Shown in pieces: positions 1 to 11,174 of a DNA stretch of 64,000 bases; positions within the stretch are counted from its first letter, which is position 1, and each line of letters opens with the position of its first letter. Both the position numbers and the translations under genes were made by a program. The notes below the pieces were generated by a model. The model was not told the DNA's origin, made no database searches, and worked only from the letters and a program-made list of their open reading frames with translations. The stretch spans positions 4,889-68,888 of the forward strand of contig PNMH01000011.1 in NCBI GenBank assembly GCA_013823505.1. Reading direction: 5' to 3'. Source of the DNA: Polaromonas sp. GTDB taxonomy: Bacteria; Pseudomonadota; Gammaproteobacteria; Burkholderiales; Burkholderiaceae.

Positions 1-1
1 G

Positions 2-730
2 CTGCGCGCACTCGTTTCGCGCTTCTGGCAGCAGCCCTGGCACGGCCGCCTCACCCGCTGGGGCACCGAGCTGCACGACCGCTACTTGCTGCCCACCTAC
101 GTGCGCATGGACTTCGAGGACGTGCTCACCGACCTGGCCGACTTTGGCTACCCATTCGACATGGCCTGGTTCGATCCGCACTTCGAATTCCGCTTCCCCA
201 TGGTCGGCCAGGTGGCCGCGCGCGGCATCGAGCTCACCTTGCGCAGCGCGCTGGAGCCGTGGCACGTGATGGGCGAAGAAGGTGCGCCCGGCGGCACGGT
301 GCGTTATGTGGACTCCTCGCTGGAGCGCATCGAAGTGCGCGTGAAAGGCTGGAACGACAGCCGCCACGTGATCACCTGCAACGGCCGCGCCATCCCGATG
401 CAGACCACCGGCACCGCTGGCGAGTACGTGGCGGGCGTGCGCTACAAGGCATGGAGCCCACCCTCGGCGCTGCACCCCTCCATCCCGTCGCACGCGCCGC
501 TCACCTTTGACATCGTCGACACCTGGATGAAGCGCTCCATGGGCGGGTGCCAGTACCACGTGGCGCACCCGGGCGGACGCAACTACGACACGTTCCCGAT
601 CAACGCCTACGAAGCCGAGAGCCGCCGCATGTCGCGCTTCTTCCAGATGGGGCACACCCCGGGCCACATGGATGTGAAGCCGGCCAGCAGCAGCCGCGAG
701 TTCCCTGCCACGCTGGACCTGCGCTACTGA
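2..730 (+). CDS. DUF2126 transglutaminase-type protein, C-terminal part
   Basis: This is the 3' end of a gene that begins before the window; the frame is open from base 2 to the TGA at 728-730. The visible 242 residues match the C-terminal DUF2126 part of the large (about 1100 residue) proteins that carry an N-terminal transglutaminase-like domain. Family-typical stretches include RWGTELHDR near the start and a closing segment rich in GHTPG and LDLRY. The biochemical role of DUF2126 is unknown. It lies 95 bases upstream of the ATP-grasp/alpha-E gene and a second transglutaminase gene, the usual company of this family, so a shared peptide-ligation or peptide-modification job is inferred. Confidence 0.85.
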   Translation: MRALVSRFWQQPWHGRLTRWGTELHDRYLLPTYVRMDFEDVLTDLADFGYPFDMAWFDPHFEFRFPMVGQVAARGIELTLRSALEPWHVMGEEGAPGGTVRYVDSSLERIEVRVKGWNDSRHVITCNGRAIPMQTTGTAGEYVAGVRYKAWSPPSALHPSIPSHAPLTFDIVDTWMKRSMGGCQYHVAHPGGRNYDTFPINAYEAESRRMSRFFQMGHTPGHMDVKPASSSREFPATLDLRY

Positions 731-825
731 CCGTCCGCCGGGCGAAACGCCCTGTGTGACGGAAGCAACAAGGCGGACACCCCGGCGGGGTACCGCCCGC
801 AGGGCAGCGGGCATACTCGGGAGCA

Positions 826-3426
826 GTGAACCACGACGCTTCCGACTCCCTCTTCGACGAACTCAGTCCCGACAACCCCGGTGACTGGGCTTTGTCCTTG
901 TCGGTCCCCGCCGACACGGGCCACCGGGACGAATTGCGCGCCGGGGGCAAGGCCGACAGCGATGCCCTGGCTGCCCCGTGGTCCAGTTTCTTCGAACACA
1001 TCGGCACCGACGGGCTGGCCGACCTGAGCCGGCGCAACGACAACCTGCAGCGCCAGATCCGCGACAACGGCGTCACCTACAACGTCTACGCCGACGCCTC
1101 GGCCGGGCTGCAACGTCCCTGGGCGCTGGACCTCTTCCCCATGCTGGTCGGCCCACAAGACTGGGCACAGATCGAAACCGGTGTGTTGCAACGCACCCGC
1201 CTGCTCAACGCCATCATGGGCGACCTCTATGGCGAACGTGAATTGCTCAAGCGCGCGTTGCTGCCCGCAGCCCTGGTGCAGGGCCACCCCGGTTACCTGC
1301 GCTCCATGCAGGGCGTGAAGCCGCCGGGCGACACCTGGCTGCACATCGTGGGCTTCGACCTCGCGCACGGACCCGACGGCCGCTGGTGGGTGGTGGGCCA
1401 GCGCACGCAGGCGCCTTCGGGCCTGGGCTACCTGTTGGAGAACCGCATTGCGATCGCGCGGCAGTTTCCCAAGGCCTTCGCCGGCATGAAAGTGCAGCGC
1501 CTCGCCGCCAGCTACCGCGCGCTCATGGACGGCATCAAGCGCATGGCGCCCGAAGGTGAAAACGCGCGCATTGCGCTGCTCACCCCCGGCCCCTACAACG
1601 AAACCTATTTCGAACACGCCTACCTGGCGCGCTACCTCGGCCTCACGCTGGTCGAGGGCAACGACCTCACCGTGCGCGACCAGCGCCTCTACCTCAAGAC
1701 ACTCAGCGGCTTGGAGCCGGTGCACGCCCTGATCAAGCGACTGGACGATGAATGGCTGGACCCGCTGGAGCTGCGTTCGGACTCGCGTCTGGGCGTTCCC
1801 GGCCTGCTGCAGGTGCTGCGCGCGGGCAACCTGCTGCTGGCCAATGCGCCCGGCTCGGCGCCACTCGAATCCAGCGCCCTGCTCGGCTTTTTGCCCGCCA
1901 TCAGCCGCCACCTGCTGGGTGAAGAGTTGGCCATGCCGTCGCTGGCCACCTGGTGGTGCGGTGAAGACGCGGCCTTGCGCGAGGTGCTGCCGCTCATCAA
2001 GGGTAGCGTGATCAAACCTACCTACCCGCGCTCGGGCCTGGACACCGCCATGGGGCAGAGCCTGAGCGAGCGCGAGCTCGATGAATGGTCCGGTCGCATG
2101 GCACGCCACCCCGACCACTACACGGTGCAGTCATGGCTCCCTCTCTCCCAAACGCCCACCTGGTCGGGCGAACGGCTGATGCCACGCTCGGCCATGCTGC
2201 GCGTGTTTGCACTGGCCGATGGCGCGGGCTCCTGGCGCGTGCTGCCCGGCGGCCTGGTGCGCCTGGCGCAGCGCGGTGAACTCATCGCCGCCATGCAGCG
2301 CGGCGGCAGCAGCGCCGACTGCTGGGTGCTCACCGACGGCCCGGTGGACCACACCAGCCTGCTGCAATCGGCGCCCAGCACATTGGCACTGGCACAGCAG
2401 AAACGTCCGGTCACGAGCCGAGCCGCGGAGAACCTGTTCTGGCTCGGCCGCTACACCGAGCGCGCTGAAAACAGCTTGCGCCTCGCGCAGATCGTGCTCA
2501 ACCACCTGGGCGGCGAAGAGCCCAACTCCCGCCCACTCATGGCCTGGCTCACCGCCACCGCCACCGAGAACTCGCTGGTGATCTCCGAAGCGCCCACTGC
2601 CACCGCGTCACCGCGCGTGTTCGCGCGCAGCCTCATGGCCGCGCTCTCGCCCAAAGCCACCGACCCGCTGTTTGCCAAATCGCACAGCGTGGGCTTCAAC
2701 CTGCGCGCGCTCAAAGCCGCCGCCTCGCAGGTGCGCGAGCGCTTGTCCCAGGAACACTGGCACCTGATCGAGCGCACCGAAACCTGCTTTGCGCGCGACT
2801 GTGCGGCCCTGTCCACGGACGCCGAGTACGCCACCGCCGAGGCCCTCACCGCGCTGCAGAACGCCAGCGAACTGCTGGCCGCCATCACCGGCTCACAGAC
2901 CGACCGCATGGTCCACGACGACGGCTGGCGCCTGCTCTCCATGGGCCGCCACATCGAGCGCCTCATCACGCTCTCGCGCGCCCTGTCGCTGGCGCTCGAA
3001 CACGGCTGCGTGCACGACCAGGCCGGCTTCGAAGCGGTGATCGCACTGTTCGACAGCACCATCACCTTCCATGCCCAATACCAGCAACGGCGCGACATGG
3101 TGGCGCTCATCGACCTGCTGGTGATGGACCGCGACAACCCGCGCTCGCTGGCCTGGGTGGTGCAGACGCTTCGCTCCCGCCTGGACAAGCTGGCCCGCAG
3201 CGCGACGCCACAAGACGCCGTGCTGGCCCGGGGCCTGCCCAACCCCGACACCTGGGTCCTGCCCGAACTGAGCAACTGGCAACGCAGCCCCGAGGGCCTG
3301 CGCACCTGGAGCGACCTGGCCGAGCTGCTGGACGGCTGTGAGCTGGCGGCGGTGGAACTCTCCAACGAGCTCAGCCGCCTGCATTTCAGCCATGCGGATC
3401 TGCGCAACCAAAGTTTGGGCGCGTGA
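826..3426 (+). CDS. Circularly permuted ATP-grasp / alpha-E fusion protein
   Basis: An 866-residue protein starting at GTG. Residues about 60-490 form a circularly permuted ATP-grasp domain (DUF404/DUF407 type), with TYNVYAD, the VKPPGDTWLH segment and RTQAPSGLGYLLENR. Residues from about 528 onward form an alpha-E domain (DUF403), opening with AENLFWLGRYTERAEN and mostly helical. In many genomes the two domains are separate neighbouring genes; here they are fused. The family is predicted to form carboxylate-amine (amide) bonds, possibly making or tagging a small peptide. The stop is followed after one base by the transglutaminase gene, so the two are surely co-transcribed. The exact substrate is unknown. 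Confidence 0.88.
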   Translation: MNHDASDSLFDELSPDNPGDWALSLSVPADTGHRDELRAGGKADSDALAAPWSSFFEHIGTDGLADLSRRNDNLQRQIRDNGVTYNVYADASAGLQRPWALDLFPMLVGPQDWAQIETGVLQRTRLLNAIMGDLYGERELLKRALLPAALVQGHPGYLRSMQGVKPPGDTWLHIVGFDLAHGPDGRWWVVGQRTQAPSGLGYLLENRIAIARQFPKAFAGMKVQRLAASYRALMDGIKRMAPEGENARIALLTPGPYNETYFEHAYLARYLGLTLVEGNDLTVRDQRLYLKTLSGLEPVHALIKRLDDEWLDPLELRSDSRLGVPGLLQVLRAGNLLLANAPGSAPLESSALLGFLPAISRHLLGEELAMPSLATWWCGEDAALREVLPLIKGSVIKPTYPRSGLDTAMGQSLSERELDEWSGRMARHPDHYTVQSWLPLSQTPTWSGERLMPRSAMLRVFALADGAGSWRVLPGGLVRLAQRGELIAAMQRGGSSADCWVLTDGPVDHTSLLQSAPSTLALAQQKRPVTSRAAENLFWLGRYTERAENSLRLAQIVLNHLGGEEPNSRPLMAWLTATATENSLVISEAPTATASPRVFARSLMAALSPKATDPLFAKSHSVGFNLRALKAAASQVRERLSQEHWHLIERTETCFARDCAALSTDAEYATAEALTALQNASELLAAITGSQTDRMVHDDGWRLLSMGRHIERLITLSRALSLALEHGCVHDQAGFEAVIALFDSTITFHAQYQQRRDMVALIDLLVMDRDNPRSLAWVVQTLRSRLDKLARSATPQDAVLARGLPNPDTWVLPELSNWQRSPEGLRTWSDLAELLDGCELAAVELSNELSRLHFSHADLRNQSLGA

Positions 3427-3427
3427 C

Positions 3428-4399
3428 ATGCTGCTGCGCATCCTGCACCGCACCCGCTACCGCTACCACGGCTCGATCGACCTCGCCCAGCACATGGTGC
3501 ACCTGTGCCCGCTGGACACGCCACACCAGCGCCTGATCGGCAACGAACTGCGCATCGACCCAGCGCCGGCCGCGCGCAGCCAGACGACCGACGTGTTCGG
3601 CAACCAGCGCACCTTCTTTTCGCTGCAAGCCACGCACAGCGTGCTCACCGTGGAGGCGGACAGCCTGGTCGAGACCAGCGCGCACCAGCCGCTGCCCCAG
3701 ACCCCTCCCTGGCGCGCCATGACCTGGGAGCGCGTGCGCGAGCATTTCCGCTACCGGGCCAATGCCCCGTTCGATCCGGCGGCTGAATTCCTGTTTGCGT
3801 CGCCCTACGTGCCGCGCGACGACGCCTTCGCGGCCTTCGCGCGTCCCGCGTTCAAGCCGGGACTGCCCGCGCTGGCCGCGGCCCAGGCGCTGATGGAACT
3901 CATCCACACCGACCTCACCTACGAGACCGCCAGCACCGAAGTGAACACCCCCGCGCTTGAAGCCCTCGCCCAGGGCAAGGGCGTGTGCCAGGACTTCGCC
4001 CACATCATGCTGGGCTGCCTGCGCACGCTGGGCTTGCCAGCGCGCTATGTGAGCGGCTACCTCCTCACGCGCCCTGCGCCCGGCAAGGTGCGCCTGATCG
4101 GCGCCGATGCGTCACACGCCTGGGTGTCGGTGTATGTGCCGATCGTGAATGAGTCGGACGATGGGGCTGAAACCACCGGCGCCTGGTTCGACTTCGACCC
4201 CACCAACAACCGCTGCGGCTGGGGCAGCCCGGGCGAAGACTACGTGACGCTGGCCACCGGCCGCGATTTTGGTGACGTTTCGCCCATGCGCGGCGTGATC
4301 CAGAGCGGTGCCGACCACACGCTGCAGGTGGCCGTGACGGTGGCGCCACCCGACGAACTGAAAGTGCTCGAAGCCCAGGAGGCGGGCCCCAAAGCCTGA
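3428..4399 (+). CDS. Transglutaminase-like cysteine peptidase family protein
   Basis: A 323-residue protein starting at the ATG one base after the preceding stop; the frame is open further upstream inside the ATP-grasp gene, but this start gives the usual MLLRILHRTRYRY opening of the bacterial transglutaminase N-terminal domain. The papain-like catalytic triad is visible: Cys187 in KGVCQDFAH, His230 in DASHAWV and Asp257 in FDPTNN. Members of this family occur beside alpha-E/ATP-grasp genes and are thought to cleave or rearrange amide bonds of peptides. No signal peptide is evident, so it is probably cytoplasmic. It is the last gene of the cluster. Confidence 0.9.
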   Translation: MLLRILHRTRYRYHGSIDLAQHMVHLCPLDTPHQRLIGNELRIDPAPAARSQTTDVFGNQRTFFSLQATHSVLTVEADSLVETSAHQPLPQTPPWRAMTWERVREHFRYRANAPFDPAAEFLFASPYVPRDDAFAAFARPAFKPGLPALAAAQALMELIHTDLTYETASTEVNTPALEALAQGKGVCQDFAHIMLGCLRTLGLPARYVSGYLLTRPAPGKVRLIGADASHAWVSVYVPIVNESDDGAETTGAWFDFDPTNNRCGWGSPGEDYVTLATGRDFGDVSPMRGVIQSGADHTLQVAVTVAPPDELKVLEAQEAGPKA

Positions 4400-4434
4400 G
4401 CCTTGCGCCAACCGCCCGACGACAGGGGCGTCAT

Positions 4435-4440
4435 TAGAAT
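4435..4440 (+). promoter_or_regulatory. Candidate -10 element (TAGAAT) for the RidA gene
   Basis: TAGAAT lies 28 bases before the RidA start, directly after the transglutaminase gene ends. No convincing TTGACA-like -35 is found 16-18 bases upstream, so only the -10 is proposed. The same hexamer recurs before several other first genes in this window. Confidence 0.35.
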
Positions 4441-4468
4441 GGGTCGCTCATCCTTCAGGAGCCATCCC

Positions 4469-4936
4469 ATGAGCATTTACGACAAGCTGACCGAGTTGGG
4501 CATCGCCCTGCCGCCCGTCTCAGTCCCCGCCGCGGCCTATGTGCCCTTCGTGCAAACCGGCAACCTCATCTTTCTGAGCGGTCACATCGCCAAACAAGAC
4601 GGCAAGCCCTGGGTCGGCCAGCTCGGCCTGACCATGACCACCGACGAAGCCAAGCCCGCTGCCCGCGCCGTGGCCATCGACCTGCTCGGCACGTTGGCCG
4701 CCGCCTGCCTGGCCGCCGGCAAAACCCTCGACGACGTCAAGCGCATCGTCAAAGTGCTCAGTCTGGTGAATTCCACCGCCACCTACACCGAACAGCACCT
4801 GGTGACCAACGGCTGCAGCGAGCTGCTTGGCCAGGTCTTCGGCCCGGTCGGCGCGCACGCGCGCAGTGCGTTCGGCGTGGCGCAGCTGCCCATGGGTGCG
4901 TGCGTTGAAATCGAGTTGATCGCAGAGATCGGCTGA
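4469..4936 (+). CDS. RidA/YjgF-family protein
   Basis: A 155-residue RidA-family protein. RidA enzymes hydrolyse reactive enamine/imine intermediates released by PLP enzymes; this longer (about 150 residue) subgroup, with the LPPVSVPAAAYVPFVQTGN opening, is common and less well characterised. Family features include the FLSGHIAKQDGKPWVG stretch and the closing GACVEIELIAEIG segment; the conserved Arg of canonical RidA corresponds to HARSAFGVAQLPMG. The start at MSIYDK is chosen because AGGA sits 8 bases upstream; an upstream in-frame ATG lacks a ribosome site and family similarity. It is probably monocistronic. Confidence 0.9.
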   Translation: MSIYDKLTELGIALPPVSVPAAAYVPFVQTGNLIFLSGHIAKQDGKPWVGQLGLTMTTDEAKPAARAVAIDLLGTLAAACLAAGKTLDDVKRIVKVLSLVNSTATYTEQHLVTNGCSELLGQVFGPVGAHARSAFGVAQLPMGACVEIELIAEIG

Positions 4937-4940
4937 CCCC

Positions 4941-5040
4941 CCGCGCGCCTCACGGCGCTCCCCCCTGAAGGGGGGCGGCATCTTGGGCCGGCGGAGCCGG
5001 ACCCGCGATGCCCCTGGGCGGGGTCGCCTCGCTCGAAAGG
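4941..5040. repeat. GC-rich intergenic stem-loop repeat, Comamonadaceae type
   Basis: The gap between the RidA gene and the convergent small membrane protein is filled with G/C-rich inverted repeats: a CCCCC-TGAA-GGGGG hairpin at about 4961-4974, then GGCCGGCGGAGCCGG and a CCCC/GGGG pair. A related element with a CCCCCC-AA-GGGGG core lies at 10976-11058. Such elements are scattered between genes in Comamonadaceae; their function is unknown, though they may act as transcription ends or mRNA stabilisers. Confidence 0.6.
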
Positions 5041-5043
5041 CGT

Positions 5044-5225
5044 TCAGTGTCTTCGGCGCTCTTGTGCGCGCCGCACCTGCCGACTCTGGTTGACCTGTGC
5101 CACCGCCTGGTCTTTGGCGGCGCGGCGCCTCGCAAAGTGGCGCACGGCCAGGCGCGTGACGCCGAACGCGAGCACCGCCAGCGCTGCTGCAATCACCACG
5201 CCGGTGAGTTCTCCACTGTTCATGC

Positions 5226-5229
<4 letters not shown>
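5044..5229 (-). CDS. Small single-pass membrane protein coupled to parC
   Basis: A 61-residue protein whose ATG overlaps the parC stop codon (ATGA at 5229-5226), a classical translational-coupling arrangement. Residues about 8-26 ([19 protein letters not shown]) make one membrane helix, followed by a highly basic tail with [10 protein letters not shown] and [10 protein letters not shown], predicting an N-out/C-in topology. I do not recognise a named family. The coupling, the intact membrane helix and the absence of a better use for the region argue that it is a real gene. Function is unknown; a role near the nucleoid or membrane would be speculation. Confidence 0.6.
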
Positions 5230-7577
<2,348 letters not shown>

Positions 7578-7595
7578 GCGTCGGTTCTAAAAGGG

Positions 7596-9566
7596 TCAGA
7601 TGTCCACGTCGACCGAGTCGCCGTGCAGTTCCATGAGTTCGCGGCGCGAGGCGGCTTCGCCCTTGCCCATGAGCTTGGTGATGAGGGCTTCGGTGTCTGC
7701 AAAGTTGATCGCGCCCAACACCACCGGCATGAGGCGGCGCGTGTCGGGGTTGAGGGTGGTGTCCCACAGCTGTTCGGCGTTCATTTCACCCAGGCCCTTG
7801 AAGCGGCTGATCTGGCACTTGTCGCGCGCCACGCCGTCTTTCTCGGCCTTGTCGAGGATGGCGTGCAACTCGCCGTCGTCGAGTGCGTACTGCTTGAGGG
7901 CGGGCTTCTTGCCGCGCGCGGGCACGTCCACCCGGAACAGCGGTGGGCGCGCCACGAACACGTGGCCGGCTTCGATGAGTTTGGGGAAGTGGCGAAAGAA
8001 CAGTGTGAGCAGCAGGACCTGGATGTGCGAGCCGTCCACGTCGGCGTCCGACAGGATGCAGACCTTGCCGTAGCGCAGGCCGCTCATGTCGGGGGTGTCG
8101 TTGGGGCCGTGGGGGTCGACGCCGATGGCCACCGAAATGTCGTGGATCTCGTTGTTGGCAAACAGCCGGTCGCGCTCGACCTCCCAGGTGTTGAGCACCT
8201 TGCCGCGCAGCGGCAGCACGGCCTGGCATTCCTTGTCGCGGCCCATCTTGGCACTGCCGCCGGCCGAGTCGCCCTCAACCAGAAACACCTCGTTGTGCGC
8301 CAGGTCCTTGCTCTCGCAGTCGGTCAGTTTGCCGGGCAACACAGCCACGCCCGAACCCTTGCGCTTCTCGACCTTCTGGCCCGCCTTCTGGCGGAACTGC
8401 GCGGCCTTGATGGCGAGTTCGGCGAGCTTCTTGCCGTAGTCCACGTGCTGGTTCAGCCAGAGCTCCAGCGCGGGTCGCACGAAGCTGCCCACCAGGCGCA
8501 CCGCGTCGCGCGAGTTCAGGCGTTCCTTGATCTGGCCCTGGAATTGCGGGTCGAGCACCTTGGCACTCAGCACATACGAGGCGCGCGCAAACACGTCTTC
8601 GGGCAATAGCTTCACGCCTTTGGGCAGCAGCGCATGCAGCTCGATGAAGCCCTTGACCGCCTGGAACAGGCCGTCGCGCAAACCGCTTTCGTGCGTGCCG
8701 CCCGCGCTGGTGGGAATCAGGTTCACATAGCTCTCGCGCACCGGCTGGCCGTCTTCGGTGAAGGCCACGCACCAGGCCGCGCCCTCGCCTTCGGCAAAGC
8801 TGTCGTGCCCGCTGTCGGCGAAACCTTCGCCCTCGAACAGCGGGATCACCGGTTCGCCGTTGAGCGTTTGCTGCAAATAGTCGCGCAGGCCGCCCTTGTA
8901 AAGCCAGGTCTGGACGTCTTTGGTCTTCTCGTTGACCAGCGTCACCGTCACACCCGGCATCAGCACCGCCTTGCTTCGCAGCAGGTGGGTGAGTTCGGCC
9001 ATGGGGAGCACTGCGGATTCGAAGTACTTGGCGTCGGGCCAGGCGCGCACCGTGGTGCCCTGCTTGCGGTCGCCCTCGCCCTTCGGCGCAATAACCAGTG
9101 CCTCGATCACGTCTCCCGCCGAAAACGCGAGTTTCGCCACCTGGCCTTCGCGGTAGCTCGTCACTTCCAGCCGGGTCGAGAGCGCGTTGGTCACGCTCAC
9201 GCCCACGCCGTGCAGGCCGCCCGAGAAGCTGTAGGCGCCGCCCTTGCCCTTGTCGAACTTGCCGCCCGCGTGCAGCCGGGTGAACACCAGCTCGACCACA
9301 GGCGCTTTTTCCTCGGGGTGCAGGCCGAACGGGATGCCGCGGCCGTCGTCTTCCACGCTCACCGAACTGTCGGAGTGCAGCGTGACCTTGATTTTTTTGC
9401 CGTGCCCGGCCAGGGCCTCGTCGGCCGCGTTGTCGAGCACTTCCTGAATGATGTGCAGCGGGTTGTCGGTGCGGGTGTACATGCCCGGCCGCTGCTTGAC
9501 CGGCTCCAGACCCTTGAGAACGCGGATGGAGCCTTCGGAATACACGGGGGGAGTTTGGGTTGCCAT
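7596..9566 (-). CDS. parE: DNA topoisomerase IV subunit B
   Basis: A 656-residue ATPase subunit. The GHKL ATP-binding fold shows DNAADEAL and DDGRGIPFG near the N-terminus, then the transducer domain, then the TOPRIM metal site with EGDSAGGSA and DADVDGSHI. The closing LMELHGDSVDVDI is typical of the ParE C-terminus. The start at 9566 (MATQTPP) is chosen because the family begins just before the YSEGSIRVLKGLEPV block; the frame stays open upstream without similarity. Together with parC it forms the operon encoding the A2B2 topoisomerase IV. Confidence 0.96.
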   Translation of the reverse strand: MATQTPPVYSEGSIRVLKGLEPVKQRPGMYTRTDNPLHIIQEVLDNAADEALAGHGKKIKVTLHSDSSVSVEDDGRGIPFGLHPEEKAPVVELVFTRLHAGGKFDKGKGGAYSFSGGLHGVGVSVTNALSTRLEVTSYREGQVAKLAFSAGDVIEALVIAPKGEGDRKQGTTVRAWPDAKYFESAVLPMAELTHLLRSKAVLMPGVTVTLVNEKTKDVQTWLYKGGLRDYLQQTLNGEPVIPLFEGEGFADSGHDSFAEGEGAAWCVAFTEDGQPVRESYVNLIPTSAGGTHESGLRDGLFQAVKGFIELHALLPKGVKLLPEDVFARASYVLSAKVLDPQFQGQIKERLNSRDAVRLVGSFVRPALELWLNQHVDYGKKLAELAIKAAQFRQKAGQKVEKRKGSGVAVLPGKLTDCESKDLAHNEVFLVEGDSAGGSAKMGRDKECQAVLPLRGKVLNTWEVERDRLFANNEIHDISVAIGVDPHGPNDTPDMSGLRYGKVCILSDADVDGSHIQVLLLTLFFRHFPKLIEAGHVFVARPPLFRVDVPARGKKPALKQYALDDGELHAILDKAEKDGVARDKCQISRFKGLGEMNAEQLWDTTLNPDTRRLMPVVLGAINFADTEALITKLMGKGEAASRRELMELHGDSVDVDI

Positions 9567-9732
9567 GGGGGCGGATTGTAAGCACCGGAGCCCGGAAAGA
9601 CTGTATAGAGATACAGATATCTGCTCCGTGAACGGCTGTGATGCGCAAGCAGCATCAATCGACGCATGCGATATCAAGGCACGAGTCCGGCGGTGACAGG
9701 TCAACCGAGGGCTTCTTCGCTACAGTCGCTGG

Positions 9733-10968
9733 ATGTCTTCCGCCCCAACTGCCCGCGCTCCGCTGTCCACCGTCCAGGTCCTGGCCTGTGGCGCCCTCAT
9801 CGTCACGCTCTCCATGGGCATCCGCCACGGTTTCGGCCTGTGGCTGCAGCCCATCACCCAGGCCCAAGGCTGGACCCGCGAGAACTTTGCCTTGGCGCTG
9901 GCCATTCAAAACCTGTCCTGGGGCCTGTTCGGCATCTTCGCCGGCATGGCAGCCGACCGTTTTGGAGCGTTTCGGGTGCTGATCGGCGGTGCGCTGCTCT
10001 ACGGCCTGGGCCTCACCGGCATGGCGCTGACCACCACTCCCATGACGTTTGCGCTCACCGCCGGCGTGCTCATCGGCGCCGCGCAAGCCGGCACCACCTA
10101 CGCGGTGATCTACGGTGTGATCGGGCGGCAGATTTCGGCCGAAAAACGGTCCTGGGCCATGGGCGTGGCCGCAGCGGCGGGCTCCTTCGGTCAGTTCCTC
10201 ATGGTGCCGGTGGAAGGATGGCTGATCAGCAGCTTCGGCTGGCAAGAAGCCTTGCTGTTCCTGAGCGCGGCCGTGCTGCTGATCGTGCCGCTGGCCTGGG
10301 GGCTGAGAGAGCCAGGCTTTGCCGGCGGCAAGGCGCCGGCGCGCGAACAAACCATCCTGCAAGCGCTGCGCGAAGCCTTTCGCTACCGCAGCTTCCAGCT
10401 GCTCATGGCGGGCTATTTCGTGTGCGGCTTCCAGGTCGTGTTCATCGGCGTGCACATGCCGAGCTACCTGAAAGACAACGGCCTGTCGCCGCAGGTGGCC
10501 AGCTACGCACTGGCGCTCATCGGGCTGTTCAACGTGTTTGGCACCTACGCGGCCGGGGCGCTTGGCCAGCGAATGGCCAAGCGGCACATCCTGTCGTTCA
10601 TCTATTTCGCGCGCGCCGTGGTCATTGCCATCTTCCTCATCGTGCCGCTCTCGCCCATGAGCGTGTACGTGTTCGCCAGCGTGATGGGCCTGTTGTGGCT
10701 CTCCACCATTCCCCCCACGAACGCGGTGGTGGCGCAGATCTTTGGCGTGGCCCACATGTCCATGCTGGGCGGCTTCGTGTTCTTCAGCCACCAGATCGGC
10801 AGCTTCATGGGTGTGTGGCTGGGCGGTGTGCTGTACGACCGCACCGGCAGCTACGACATCGTCTGGTACATCTCGATTGCACTCGGCGTATTCGCAGGTC
10901 TGATCAACCTGCCGGTGCGCGAGACGCCGATTGAGCGCGCCCCGCAGCGCGTGGGAGCCGCCGCGTGA
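9733..10968 (+). CDS. MFS transporter, about 12 membrane segments
   Basis: A 411-residue inner-membrane transporter of the major facilitator superfamily. About twelve hydrophobic helices are visible; GMAADRFGAFRVL is the usual loop 2-3 motif and AGALGQRMAKRHIL its repeat in the second half. It resembles the oxalate/formate antiporter-type or uncharacterised MFS proteins of Burkholderiales; the substrate cannot be read from sequence. The stop codon overlaps the GTG start of the next small gene (GTGA), and the methyltransferase follows, so the three are likely one operon of unclear logic. Confidence 0.85.
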   Translation: MSSAPTARAPLSTVQVLACGALIVTLSMGIRHGFGLWLQPITQAQGWTRENFALALAIQNLSWGLFGIFAGMAADRFGAFRVLIGGALLYGLGLTGMALTTTPMTFALTAGVLIGAAQAGTTYAVIYGVIGRQISAEKRSWAMGVAAAAGSFGQFLMVPVEGWLISSFGWQEALLFLSAAVLLIVPLAWGLREPGFAGGKAPAREQTILQALREAFRYRSFQLLMAGYFVCGFQVVFIGVHMPSYLKDNGLSPQVASYALALIGLFNVFGTYAAGALGQRMAKRHILSFIYFARAVVIAIFLIVPLSPMSVYVFASVMGLLWLSTIPPTNAVVAQIFGVAHMSMLGGFVFFSHQIGSFMGVWLGGVLYDRTGSYDIVWYISIALGVFAGLINLPVRETPIERAPQRVGAAA

Positions 10969-11174
10969 ATCTGGACCCCCACGCTCCGCCGCTGCGCGGG
11001 TCGCTGCCCCCCAAGGGGGCTGAGCCGCCTTCGGGCGGCCGTGCGGCGGCTCGCCTCTGGCAGCGCGCCCTGGTCTGGACCGGCGTGGTCGCCGCCCTGC
11101 TGGGCACGTTCGCGCTCTACAACCAACCCGGCTTTCTCGTGAACCTGGCCGATCAGCTCTGGAGCTGTTTCTGA
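10965..11174 (+). CDS. Small single-pass membrane protein
   Basis: A 69-residue reading frame that starts at a GTG overlapping the MFS stop and ends in a TGATG overlap with the methyltransferase start. Residues about 38-58 (ALVWTGVVAALLGTFALYN) form a membrane helix, and the tail LVNLADQLWSCF resembles small proteins found at this place in related genomes (from memory). Residues 4-30 are encoded by a GC-rich intergenic-type repeat (PLRGSLPPKGAEPPSGGR), so the true N-terminus may have been replaced or extended by repeat insertion. Function unknown. Confidence 0.55.
   Translation: MNLDPHAPPLRGSLPPKGAEPPSGGRAAARLWQRALVWTGVVAALLGTFALYNQPGFLVNLADQLWSCF
10976..11058. repeat. GC-rich stem-loop repeat within a short gene
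   Basis: CCCCCC-AA-GGGGG hairpin core at about 11009-11021, followed by GCCGCC-TTC-GGGCGGC and GCCGTGCGGCGGC. It is related to the element at 4941-5040 but here lies inside the open frame of the 69-residue membrane protein rather than between genes. Confidence 0.55.
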
